Origin: Minisyncoccota bacterium
GTDB lineage: Bacteria > Verrucomicrobiota > Lentisphaeria > Oligosphaerales > MVZH01
Length of the DNA stretch: 5,262 nt
Reading direction: 5' to 3'
Assembly (NCBI GenBank): GCA_021734725.1
Contig: JAIPIM010000288.1
Span: forward strand, 1-5,262
Part shown: piece after piece, positions 1 through 5,262 of the stretch
Layout of the letters: every line of letters starts with the position of its first letter
How positions within the stretch are numbered: position 1 is the first letter of the stretch
Notes under the pieces: model-generated
The model's database searches: none
Seen by the model: the letters and a program-made list of their open reading frames with translations, nothing else
Told to the model about the DNA's origin: nothing
Made by a program: the position numbers and the translations under genes

Positions 1-2
1 GT

Positions 3-1517
3 GGCACGACTTACCACGAAGAGGATATTTCCGGGGAACTCCTGAAGCAAGCCAAGGCCTGGCGCGCCAAACTCGTTGAGAAGAGCGCAGAGCAGGACGA
101 CGGGCTCCTGGAGAAGTTTCTGGAGGGTGAGGAACTCTCCAAGGAAGAAATTCTGTCGATCATTCGCAAGGCGACGATCGCGCGCCGTATTATCCCCGTC
201 TATTGTGGTTCCGCTTTCAAGAACAAGGGCATCCAGAGGCTTTTGGACGGGATTGTGAACTTCCTTCCGTCCCCTGAAGATGGTCTGCCCATTATTCATG
301 CGAAATCTGAAGAGGAGGGAGATCGACCTGCCTCTATCGATGCGCCTTTCTCCGCGCTGGCGTTCAAGATCGTCTCGGATAAGCACATGGGCAAGCTGTC
401 CTATATTCGAGTCTATTCCGGTAAAGCAGAGGCAGGGAGCGTGGTCTACAACAGCAGTCGCGGCAAGACGCAGCGTCTGGGGCGTATTCTGCGTATGCAC
501 GCGAACCGACAAGAAGCACTCACGGATTGTCAGTGTGGCGACATTGTCGCCGTCGTTGGACTGGGAGATACGCGTACCGGCCATACGCTATGCACCAAGG
601 ACGACCCGATCCTGCTTGAGTCAATCGAATTCCCCGCACCGGTAATGTCGATCAGCATCAAGCCTGCGAGCAATGCTGACAGTGAGAAGATGATGGCAGG
701 GCTGCAGCACCTCGCGGACGAAGACCCCACCTTTATGGTGAGCGTGGATGACGAAACGCTTGAGACGATCATTGCCGGCATGGGCGAACTGCATTTGGAG
801 GTGCTGGTCGAACGGCTTCGCCGTGAGTACGGTGTACAGGCTGACGTTGGACGCCCGGAGGTCGCGTATCGCGAAACGGTGACTACTGCCAAGCAGGGGC
901 AGTACAAGCATGCGAAGCAGACGGGTGGTCGCGGACAGTATGGACACGTCCACCTGCGTATCACTCCGACAGACCCGGGCCACGGATTTTCGTTCATCAA
1001 CGAAGTCACGGGCGGCAGAATTCCCTCCGAGTTCATCCCTGCGGTCGAGAAGGGCATCATCAAGGCCATGGCGAAGGGCCCGTTTGCGGGCTATCCGGTT
1101 GTTGATGTGACGGCAGCTGTCTTTGATGGTTCGTACCACGATGTGGACTCCAGTGAGTTCGCGTTTATCGAGGCGGCGCGTGTTTGCTTCCGGGAGATCT
1201 TCCTGAAGGGGGAGCCCACGCTGCTCGAGCCAGTAATGTCGGTCGAAGTCACGATTCCGGAGGAGTTCATGGGGCCCGCGACCGGATCCGTGTGTCAGCG
1301 TCGAGGACGCATTGAGAGCATGGACGAACAGGGCGGCATGAAGATCGTGCGCGGAATGGTGCCACTGAGCGAGATGTTCGGGTACTCGAATACGATCCGT
1401 ACGATCACGTCGGGGCGCGGTTCATTCACCATGCAATTTGAGCGGTATGAAGCCGTGCCATTCTCGATCGCAGAAGACATCATCAAGAAACGCCGTGACG
1501 CCGGCCTGGTGAGATAA
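3..1517 (+). CDS. fusA: translation elongation factor G, C-terminal 504 residues (5' end outside the window)
   Basis: EF-G is the cytoplasmic GTPase that moves tRNAs and mRNA through the ribosome after peptide transfer and helps RRF recycle ribosomes. The open frame enters from the left edge without a start; about 190 N-terminal residues (P-loop, switch regions, NKxD) lie outside the window. What remains begins late in the G domain: the G5 element CGSAFKNKGIQ is at bases 212-238, followed by LLDGIVNFLPSP. Domain II follows (PFSALAFKIVSDKHMGKL, RVYSG), then domain III (EDPTFMVSVDDET, IIAGMGELHLEVLVERL). Domain IV carries KHAKQTGGRGQYGHV and the tip loop SYHDVDSSEFAF, and domain V carries VPLSEMFGYSNTIRTITSGRG. 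All hallmark segments are intact and collinear with Escherichia coli EF-G as I remember it. It ends in TAA, 11 bases before the convergent DUF72 gene. Domain V has VCQRRG where many EF-Gs have LxxRRG. It could be a second EF-G paralogue rather than the housekeeping copy, since the nucleotide-binding half is missing. Confidence 0.96.
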   Translation, partial: GTTYHEEDISGELLKQAKAWRAKLVEKSAEQDDGLLEKFLEGEELSKEEILSIIRKATIARRIIPVYCGSAFKNKGIQRLLDGIVNFLPSPEDGLPIIHAKSEEEGDRPASIDAPFSALAFKIVSDKHMGKLSYIRVYSGKAEAGSVVYNSSRGKTQRLGRILRMHANRQEALTDCQCGDIVAVVGLGDTRTGHTLCTKDDPILLESIEFPAPVMSISIKPASNADSEKMMAGLQHLADEDPTFMVSVDDETLETIIAGMGELHLEVLVERLRREYGVQADVGRPEVAYRETVTTAKQGQYKHAKQTGGRGQYGHVHLRITPTDPGHGFSFINEVTGGRIPSEFIPAVEKGIIKAMAKGPFAGYPVVDVTAAVFDGSYHDVDSSEFAFIEAARVCFREIFLKGEPTLLEPVMSVEVTIPEEFMGPATGSVCQRRGRIESMDEQGGMKIVRGMVPLSEMFGYSNTIRTITSGRGSFTMQFERYEAVPFSIAEDIIKKRRDAGLVR

Positions 1518-1528
1518 CCAGCGGGCAA

Positions 1529-2416
1529 TCAGAACAGCTCTTTCTGTTCCGGAAAGAGCGGTTTTGATCGCGCTATCTTTTTGAGTCGTGGATACTTCTC
1601 GGCAAGATCGGGCGGGGTAAATACTTTTCCGCCTGAGAATTTCGCTTTCAGTTCAAGTGCGTTCAGCATTTCCTTGCCCTGGTAGTGGTTGTTTGCCACG
1701 AGGGTCAACGACTTTGACATGGATGCAATGGCGCCGGCACGTGCCGCGATTTCCTCGATCTCCGCTTCGGCGTAACAGTAGTTGTAGGTCTCATCTCTGC
1801 CCGCCTTCGGGTCGAACCATGCCGCGGCGTTGCGGCCGTGCAGTCGCATGTAGGCGTGTTCCCCAACATTGCTTTCGCGCATGCCGAACGAGTTCTTCGC
1901 CAGGGGGTAGTCCAGGTTGGCCACTGTCACTCCGAGTCCCGAAAGGAACGACAGGGCGTCCGGGGCTTCCCACGATCGGTGTCGCAGTTCTAGCGACAGG
2001 TTCGTCATGTCGCCAAAATGCTGTACGATAACGTCAATGTGGCGCCGCTGCCTGTCGCCATCGTCAAAATCCCACCGAAACTGGGCCAGCAGGTGATGCA
2101 ATCGCCCCTCATCGGTCATGGGGCGGAAAGCTTCGTGAAAAGCTTTCACCAGGTCAGGTCGGATGATCTGGTCATGTGTGATGTCACGAGTGAGTTTCGC
2201 CGAAAAGAAGAACCCGCGGATGTCACGCGTGCGCTGGTGCCAGGAGTAAACAAGACGCGGGGTAGGGGCGCGGTAAAAGGTCGTGTTGATTTCGACCATG
2301 TCGACATACTGCGCCACGAAGCGCAGTTGGTCTTTTGTTCCGCGGGGGTAAACAAAGCCGTCCCAGTCAGGGTATGCCCAGCCGGCGATCCCTACGGCTA
2401 TGTCCTGGGTTTCCAA
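1529..2416 (-). CDS. DUF72 / YecE-family TIM-barrel protein of unknown function
   Basis: At 295 residues this is a full-length member of the DUF72 family, whose solved members are TIM barrels and whose biochemical role is not established. Family motifs appear in order: GIAGWAYPDWDGFVYP (9-24), VEINTTFYRAP (41-51), FFFSAKLTRDITH (69-81), LLAQFRWDF (109-117), LSLELRHRSW (140-149), YMRLHGRNAAAW (189-200) and ANNHYQGK with LNALELK (251-267). The conserved acidic, Arg, His and Asn positions are all present, so a working protein is expected. The start codon is TTG. An AGG that overlaps the upstream kinase stop lies 7 bases before it and a GGAG lies 13 bases before it; the first family motif starts at residue 9, so the N-terminus fits. 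It follows the ROK kinase by 8 bases and is probably co-transcribed and translationally coupled. The C-terminus PEQKELF resembles a sliding-clamp-binding peptide. Older annotations sometimes place this family near endonucleases; I see no basis for that here. Confidence 0.93.
   Translation of the reverse strand: METQDIAVGIAGWAYPDWDGFVYPRGTKDQLRFVAQYVDMVEINTTFYRAPTPRLVYSWHQRTRDIRGFFFSAKLTRDITHDQIIRPDLVKAFHEAFRPMTDEGRLHHLLAQFRWDFDDGDRQRRHIDVIVQHFGDMTNLSLELRHRSWEAPDALSFLSGLGVTVANLDYPLAKNSFGMRESNVGEHAYMRLHGRNAAAWFDPKAGRDETYNYCYAEAEIEEIAARAGAIASMSKSLTLVANNHYQGKEMLNALELKAKFSGGKVFTPPDLAEKYPRLKKIARSKPLFPEQKELF
1537..1565 (+). terminator. probable intrinsic terminator of fusA, inside the 3' end of the DUF72 gene
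   Basis: GCTCTTTC (1537-1544) and GAAAGAGC (1552-1559) form a perfect 8-bp stem around a 7-base loop, extendable by one T-G pair, followed by GG and TTTT (1562-1565). It starts 19 bases after the EF-G stop, the usual place for a rho-independent terminator. The stem is AT-rich near the loop and the T-run is short, so it may be modest in strength. Read on the - strand, the same hairpin is followed by TGTTCTGATT, so weak bidirectional termination between the convergent genes is possible. The hairpin also encodes the last residues of the DUF72 protein. Confidence 0.5.
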
Positions 2417-2424
2417 GCGCTCGC

Positions 2425-3309
2425 CTACACTCCAATCAATGCGGCTCCGATGACACCCGCTGAGTCCCCGAGTTGATGCTGCACGATGGCTGTCTCAAGG
2501 CTGTCGCTGAACACGAAGTGCTCAACCTGTTCGAGGCCCTTGTCATAAATCGCCTTGAACTTCGAGACCCCGCCTCCCAGTACGATGATGTCCGGGTCGA
2601 GAATGTTGATCAGGTTCGCCATGGCCCGCCCGAAGTTCCTGAAGAAGACCGTCATAAAGTCGACGGCGTCCTTGTCTCCTGCGTAATAGGCTCCCTCGAT
2701 TTCACGCATCGGGCGACGCTCACCGTGCTGCTCAATCCAGCGTTTCTCCAGGCCTCCGCCGCTGATATAGGTTTCGACGCAGCCCGGTTGGCCGCAGTAG
2801 CAGACGGGGCCGTTGGGGTCTATGCTCATATGGCCCCATTCTCCCGCGATGGCCTGCACGCCCGTGACAACCTGTTTGTTGAACACTATTCCGCCACCAC
2901 ACCCGGTGCCCATGATTACTCCAAAGACAAGATTCTTTCCTTTTCCGGCTCCGTCCAGCGCTTCCGCCATGGCAAAGCAGTTGGCGTCATTCTGGATCGC
3001 AATCCTGCGGCCGATGCGGGCCTCGATGTCCTCTTTCACCGGCATGCCGTTCATGCAGACCGTGTTGGAGTTCTTGAGAAGTCCGGTGCGGATGGATAAG
3101 GCGCCTGGCGTTCCGAGGCCGAACGTGTGCTCCGCTCCGTCAATGCTTGCCACGAGGTCACGGTAGAGCCCGGCGATGTTGCCGATGATGTGGTCGTAGC
3201 CGTGCTCCTGTTCAGTGGGAACTCGTTTACGAAACACTTCATGATCGTTGGTGTCCAGAACGATGCCTTCAATCTTTGTTCCGCCGAGGTCAACCCCTAT
3301 TCTGTGCAT
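2425..3309 (-). CDS. ROK-family sugar kinase, Mak-like (probable fructokinase)
   Basis: This is a 294-residue cytoplasmic kinase that should phosphorylate a hexose with ATP. Motifs, numbered from the chosen start: DLGGTK (7-12) for ATP phosphate; LGTPGAL; LKNSNTVCMNG near the sugar site; QNDANCFAMAEA (106-117) with catalytic Asp108; MGTGCGGGIV (133-142) for phosphate; GEWGH (156-160); the ROK zinc signature CYCGQPGCVET with Cys170, Cys172 and Cys177 plus His160; and NILDPDIIVLGGGVS. The KNSN-NG segment, the CYCGxxGCxET block and the C-terminal FVFSDSLET and GDSAGVIGAA segments closely follow E. coli Mak (manno(fructo)kinase) as I recall it, so fructokinase is the best substrate guess; glucose, mannose or N-acetylglucosamine remain possible. 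There is no N-terminal helix-turn-helix, which argues against a ROK repressor. An in-frame ATG 36 bases upstream (3345) would add 12 residues, but the strong Shine-Dalgarno favours 3309. The promoter is unclear. Confidence 0.92.
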   Translation of the reverse strand: MHRIGVDLGGTKIEGIVLDTNDHEVFRKRVPTEQEHGYDHIIGNIAGLYRDLVASIDGAEHTFGLGTPGALSIRTGLLKNSNTVCMNGMPVKEDIEARIGRRIAIQNDANCFAMAEALDGAGKGKNLVFGVIMGTGCGGGIVFNKQVVTGVQAIAGEWGHMSIDPNGPVCYCGQPGCVETYISGGGLEKRWIEQHGERRPMREIEGAYYAGDKDAVDFMTVFFRNFGRAMANLINILDPDIIVLGGGVSKFKAIYDKGLEQVEHFVFSDSLETAIVQHQLGDSAGVIGAALIGV

Positions 3310-3423
3310 GCCTGCCTTCTCCCTGGTGTAAATGATGTTGCCCACTCAAACGCAAATGTGATGGTGAGGGGAGGCACCTTACCGAAGTTGCTGAGAGCAG
3401 TAAAGTGCACTCTTCCAAGTGGG
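3310..3423. other. intergenic gap between the polymerase stop and the ROK kinase start
   Basis: The 114 bases between the two - strand genes contain the kinase ribosome binding site at the left end and an 8-base palindrome, AGTGCACT, at about 3404-3411. I see no hairpin with a T-run that would end polymerase transcription, and no -35/-10 pair that I would defend; TTGCGT with TTTACA 17 bases downstream on the - strand is the best weak candidate. No small gene or RNA is recognisable. Confidence 0.5.
3315..3324 (-). promoter_or_regulatory. ribosome binding site that sets the ROK kinase start
   Basis: On the - strand the sequence reads AGGGAGAAGG, with GGAG ending 9 bases before the ATG at 3309. 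It is the best Shine-Dalgarno match among the - strand starts in this window. It lies inside the coding frame of the alternative start at 3345, so it argues for the shorter protein beginning MHRIGVDLGGTK. Confidence 0.7.
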
Positions 3424-4734
3424 TCACACATTAATACTCCATCGCGGAATCCCTACACGTTGCCGCTCGTTCTCTCCCTTGAATATGATGTTTTGACGTC
3501 GCTGAGGGTGATCGTCACGTGAATCCCACTGCTTTCTGTCAAGGTACAGGGCCGATGCTGAGCATACGGTGTGCTTTCCGTAGCGACGGTTGATCGTATC
3601 GATGGCCTCGGTGATGTGCCGAATATTGTCGATGCTCAGGCCATCTCCAAACAGTTCGAGCTGTTCCGTGCGGTCGCATTCCAATCCCCCCATGGCTATC
3701 ATCGTCGAACGGTAATCGCTTCCTGACTGATACGAGGCATCAAACAAGCGTCTAATCAAGGGGGTTGCCTCAATGCTGCACCCCGTGGAATGACTGAGTG
3801 TGCCCTCCATTCCCGAGTGATGAAAGTCCTGGTGACGCAGCACAACTCCCAGGCGCCGCACACGAAGATTGTGGCGCCGGGCCTTCATGAAGGCCGATTC
3901 CACGTTGCGCATGAGGCGTGCGAAGACATACTCACGATCGGCTGATGGAGGGGTGAATGTCTTGGACTTGATGATGGTGTACTGCGGGGATGTTTCACCT
4001 TCGCAGACTTTCATGACCGAGTCCCCTCGCAATTCGAGCCAGAGATCGTGCCCCGGACTGTGAAGCAGACGGCGGGCCCATGCTTCCGGTTTCATGACGT
4101 AATCATATGCCGTTCGCAGTCCGTATTTTTTCAGAAGGCTTACCGTATTGGGGCCGAATCCCCACACCTTTTCCAGAGGTGTACGCTCAAGCAGAATATG
4201 AATATAGCGACCGGGAACGGCCGTTAGGCCATTGGGTTTTCGGAACTTCGAGCAGAGCTTTGCCAGGCATTTGGAGAGGCTCAAGCCGACCGAAACCGTA
4301 ATGCCCAGTTCAGCTACAATCTCGGCCTGTAGCTTGCGCGCGATGTTTTCGTACGAGGTGCGGAAGACGCCTCGCATGCCCGTGATGTCCAGGAAAGCTT
4401 CATCGACCGAGTATTCCTCAACGCTTGGCGTGTAGCGTCGCATGATCTCGAACATACGTTTCGAGTAGATTCCGTAGGTCTCGTAGTCGCTGGGCAGGAT
4501 AATAAGCTCAGGACACATTTTGCGCGCTGTGAAAAGGGGGATGCCACGTGCGATGCCGAGGCCCTTGCCTGGATAGTTAGCACAGGCAATAATACCTCGC
4601 TCTTTACCGGTGACAACGGGCTTTCCGCGAAGCGACGGGTCCAGGGCTTCCTCAACTGCAGCAAAGAAGGCGTCAGCATCAACGTGCAGGATGGCACGAG
4701 GGTAGGAGGATGTAAGAATGGGGGCGTTTTTCAT
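3424..4734 (-). CDS. Y-family translesion DNA polymerase (DinB/UmuC superfamily)
   Basis: This low-fidelity polymerase copies past damaged template bases. Counting from the ATG at 4734 (436 residues), the palm has HVDADAFFAAVE (17-28), with a catalytic Asp at 19 and a Phe pair whose second member (24) is the expected steric gate. It also has YPGKGLGI in the fingers and EEYSVDEAFLDITG (106-119), with catalytic Asp111 and Glu112. SVGLSLSKCLAKLCSKFRKPNGL precedes a helix-hairpin-helix thumb (VWGFGPNTVSLLKKYGL). The little finger runs roughly from residue 235 to 345. Near the C-terminus is a canonical clamp-binding peptide, QLELF (358-362, bases 3649-3663). YSVDEAF and LRGDSV lean towards UmuC-type sequences, while YPxK and the single-subunit layout recall DinB, so I assign no symbol. 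The final approximately 60 residues contain KGENERQRVGIPR, an extension I cannot name. In-frame starts ATG 4764 and TTG 4770 lack a Shine-Dalgarno; 4734 is chosen by domain position and is only moderately secure. Confidence 0.94.
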   Translation of the reverse strand: MKNAPILTSSYPRAILHVDADAFFAAVEEALDPSLRGKPVVTGKERGIIACANYPGKGLGIARGIPLFTARKMCPELIILPSDYETYGIYSKRMFEIMRRYTPSVEEYSVDEAFLDITGMRGVFRTSYENIARKLQAEIVAELGITVSVGLSLSKCLAKLCSKFRKPNGLTAVPGRYIHILLERTPLEKVWGFGPNTVSLLKKYGLRTAYDYVMKPEAWARRLLHSPGHDLWLELRGDSVMKVCEGETSPQYTIIKSKTFTPPSADREYVFARLMRNVESAFMKARRHNLRVRRLGVVLRHQDFHHSGMEGTLSHSTGCSIEATPLIRRLFDASYQSGSDYRSTMIAMGGLECDRTEQLELFGDGLSIDNIRHITEAIDTINRRYGKHTVCSASALYLDRKQWDSRDDHPQRRQNIIFKGENERQRVGIPRWSINV

Positions 4735-4750
4735 GTCTCGCACGATAAAG

Positions 4751-4762
4751 GAACCAAGGTTC
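4751..4762 (-). promoter_or_regulatory. possible LexA-type operator (GAAC-N4-GTTC) upstream of the polymerase
   Basis: The 12-mer GAACCAAGGTTC is an inverted repeat of GAACC around two bases and matches the core of the Gram-positive/actinobacterial LexA box, GAACN4GTTC. It ends 16 bases upstream of the ATG at 4734, where a repressor could block transcription of a damage-inducible polymerase. If translation started at 4764 or 4770 the site would lie at or just inside the coding region. It is a single short match. The LexA motif I recall as reported for Verrucomicrobia has the opposite half-site order (TGTTC-N4-GAACA), so the assignment depends on which phylum this is. Confidence 0.3.
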
Positions 4763-4808
4763 ATGCACAAGGGGAAACGGGTAAGAGCCTTTTCCGCTGC
4801 GGCTTCGT

Positions 4809-5262
4809 CTATTCCTCGGCGTCTTCTGTCTCGCCACCGCGCTTGAAAAGCCCGCCGACGCCGCTGATGACTTTTCCGGCACCCGTGCCGACCGCTCCGC
4901 CGACGGCCTTTGCGCCGTCAACGGCAGCCCCTGCGCCCGCCGCCGCGGCATCAACGGCAGCCCCTGCGCCCGCCGCCGCGGCATCGACTGCGGCACCTGC
5001 ACCGGCCGCGCCCAGGTTCAGGGCGGCCCCGGCTCCATTGGCGAGCAGTTTTCCCGATCCCGTCACGACCGTCGTTACCGACCTGATAATGGCGCCAATA
5101 ACACTCCTGACAACATCGGCGATGGAGGCCTTCTCACCCTCCTTCTTGCCTATGTCTTTCAACTCGATAGTGGGTAGAGGAAGAGTAATGGTCTTGCCCT
5201 GAAGCAACGTGGATGTCAGGCGGATTTTGCCGTTACTGATGATAAGCCGGTCAATTTCCACC
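4809..5262 (-). CDS. AsmA-like protein, C-terminal 150 residues (5' end outside the window)
   Basis: The frame runs off the right edge. The GTG near the edge is probably an internal Val, because the visible sequence starts in mid-domain. The first 65 or so residues, including VEIDRLIISNGKIRL, TLPLPTIELKDIGKKEGEKA and ADVVRSVIGAIIRSV, resemble the C-terminal end of large AsmA-like envelope proteins. Such proteins carry beta-rich repeats and are associated with lipid transport or outer-membrane assembly. This match is from memory of the pattern, without a search. From about residue 70 the chain is almost pure Ala/Gly with Val and Asp. It contains three 11-residue units (AGAGAAVDAAA twice, AGAGAAVDGAK once), then GGAVGTGAGKVISGVGGLFKR and an acidic end, ETEDAEE. 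No signal peptide or membrane segment can be judged because the N-terminus is missing. It stops 74 bases before the polymerase ATG on the same strand, so read-through is plausible. Confidence 0.72.
   Translation of the reverse strand, partial: VEIDRLIISNGKIRLTSTLLQGKTITLPLPTIELKDIGKKEGEKASIADVVRSVIGAIIRSVTTVVTGSGKLLANGAGAALNLGAAGAGAAVDAAAAGAGAAVDAAAAGAGAAVDGAKAVGGAVGTGAGKVISGVGGLFKRGGETEDAEE
4918..5016. repeat. 33-bp tandem direct repeat (two exact units plus one diverged) within the AsmA-like gene
   Basis: Bases 4918-4950 and 4951-4983 are identical 33-mers beginning tcaacggcagcccctgc and ending cgcggca. A third unit, 4984-5016, is related but has several changes. The period is 11 codons, so gain or loss of a unit keeps the reading frame. 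The exact identity of two units, including third codon positions, points to a recent duplication or slippage rather than selection on protein sequence alone. Confidence 0.9.

Noticed and set aside
530..1139. Two overlapping - strand open frames (530-1069 and 621-1139) inside fusA
   Set aside because: They are antisense to the highly conserved EF-G domains III and IV. The translations are Ser/Arg/Pro-rich, as expected of shadow frames.
2473..3099. Long + strand open frame (208 codons) opposite the ROK kinase, with another + frame (2018-2476) overlapping its start by 4 bases opposite DUF72, looking like an operon
   Set aside because: Both are antisense to genes carrying every family motif, and their translations show no recognisable domain. 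They are mirror frames produced by codon bias.
3206..3222. TGTTC and GGAAC half-sites as a second LexA-like operator
   Set aside because: The GTTC-to-GAAC spacing is 5, not 4, and the site lies within the kinase coding region.
3127..3522. + strand open frame across the polymerase-kinase gap, as a possible divergent small gene
   Set aside because: It overlaps the 5' end of the kinase and the 3' end of the polymerase in antisense, has no clear ribosome binding site and resembles nothing I know.
4918..5016. CRISPR-like direct repeats
   Set aside because: The units are contiguous with no spacers, keep a period of 11 codons and lie inside an open frame, so this is a coding tandem repeat.
4684..5202. 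Ala/Pro-rich + strand open frame of 172 codons containing repeated PAPAAAASTA units
   Set aside because: It is the complement of the Ala/Gly repeat in the AsmA-like gene and also crosses the start of the polymerase. The - strand reading keeps a family-like LPLPTIELKDIG segment; the + strand has none.
5259..5261. GTG at the right edge as the true start of the last - strand gene
   Set aside because: The sequence after it begins inside a domain, with no signal peptide or ribosome binding site visible. It is more likely an internal Val of a large protein cut by the window.

Overview
The window reads as ordinary, densely packed bacterial chromosome. It holds one gene on the + strand, cut off at the left edge, and four genes on the - strand, the last cut off at the right edge. 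Base composition looks moderately GC-rich by eye (not computed). The organism cannot be fixed from the sequence. The EF-G C-terminus (VCQRRGRIESMD, then MQFERYEAVPFSIAEDI) and the AsmA-like C-terminus remind me of Verrucomicrobiota, Kiritimatiellota, Lentisphaerota and related groups. This is a low-confidence impression, not a search result.

Layout. From 3 to 1517 (+) lies the last 504 residues of translation elongation factor G: the end of the GTPase domain and domains II to V. Eleven bases after its stop, a convergent - strand group begins. In transcription order from the right this group is: the C-terminal end of an AsmA-like protein with an Ala/Gly-rich 11-residue repeat tail (4809 to the right edge); a Y-family translesion DNA polymerase (3424-4734); a Mak-like ROK sugar kinase (2425-3309); and a DUF72/YecE-family protein (1529-2416). 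The kinase and DUF72 genes are 8 bases apart and almost certainly share an mRNA. The polymerase and kinase are separated by about 114 bases, in which I see no gene and no convincing terminator.

Sites. A hairpin with a short T-run lies about 20 bases past the EF-G stop, inside the last codons of the DUF72 gene. It probably ends EF-G transcription and may work in both directions. A GAAC-N4-GTTC palindrome lies just upstream of the preferred polymerase start and resembles a Gram-positive-type LexA operator. Two exact 33-bp direct repeats encode part of the AsmA-like tail.

How the parts relate. EF-G drives ribosomal translocation, and the kinase probably feeds hexose phosphate into metabolism. 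The polymerase probably bypasses DNA lesions while bound to the sliding clamp. The polymerase has a textbook clamp-binding peptide (QLELF), and the DUF72 protein ends in a similar peptide (QKELF), which is the most thought-provoking detail here. I see no phage, mobile element, CRISPR array or RNA gene, and no convincing undescribed multi-gene system.
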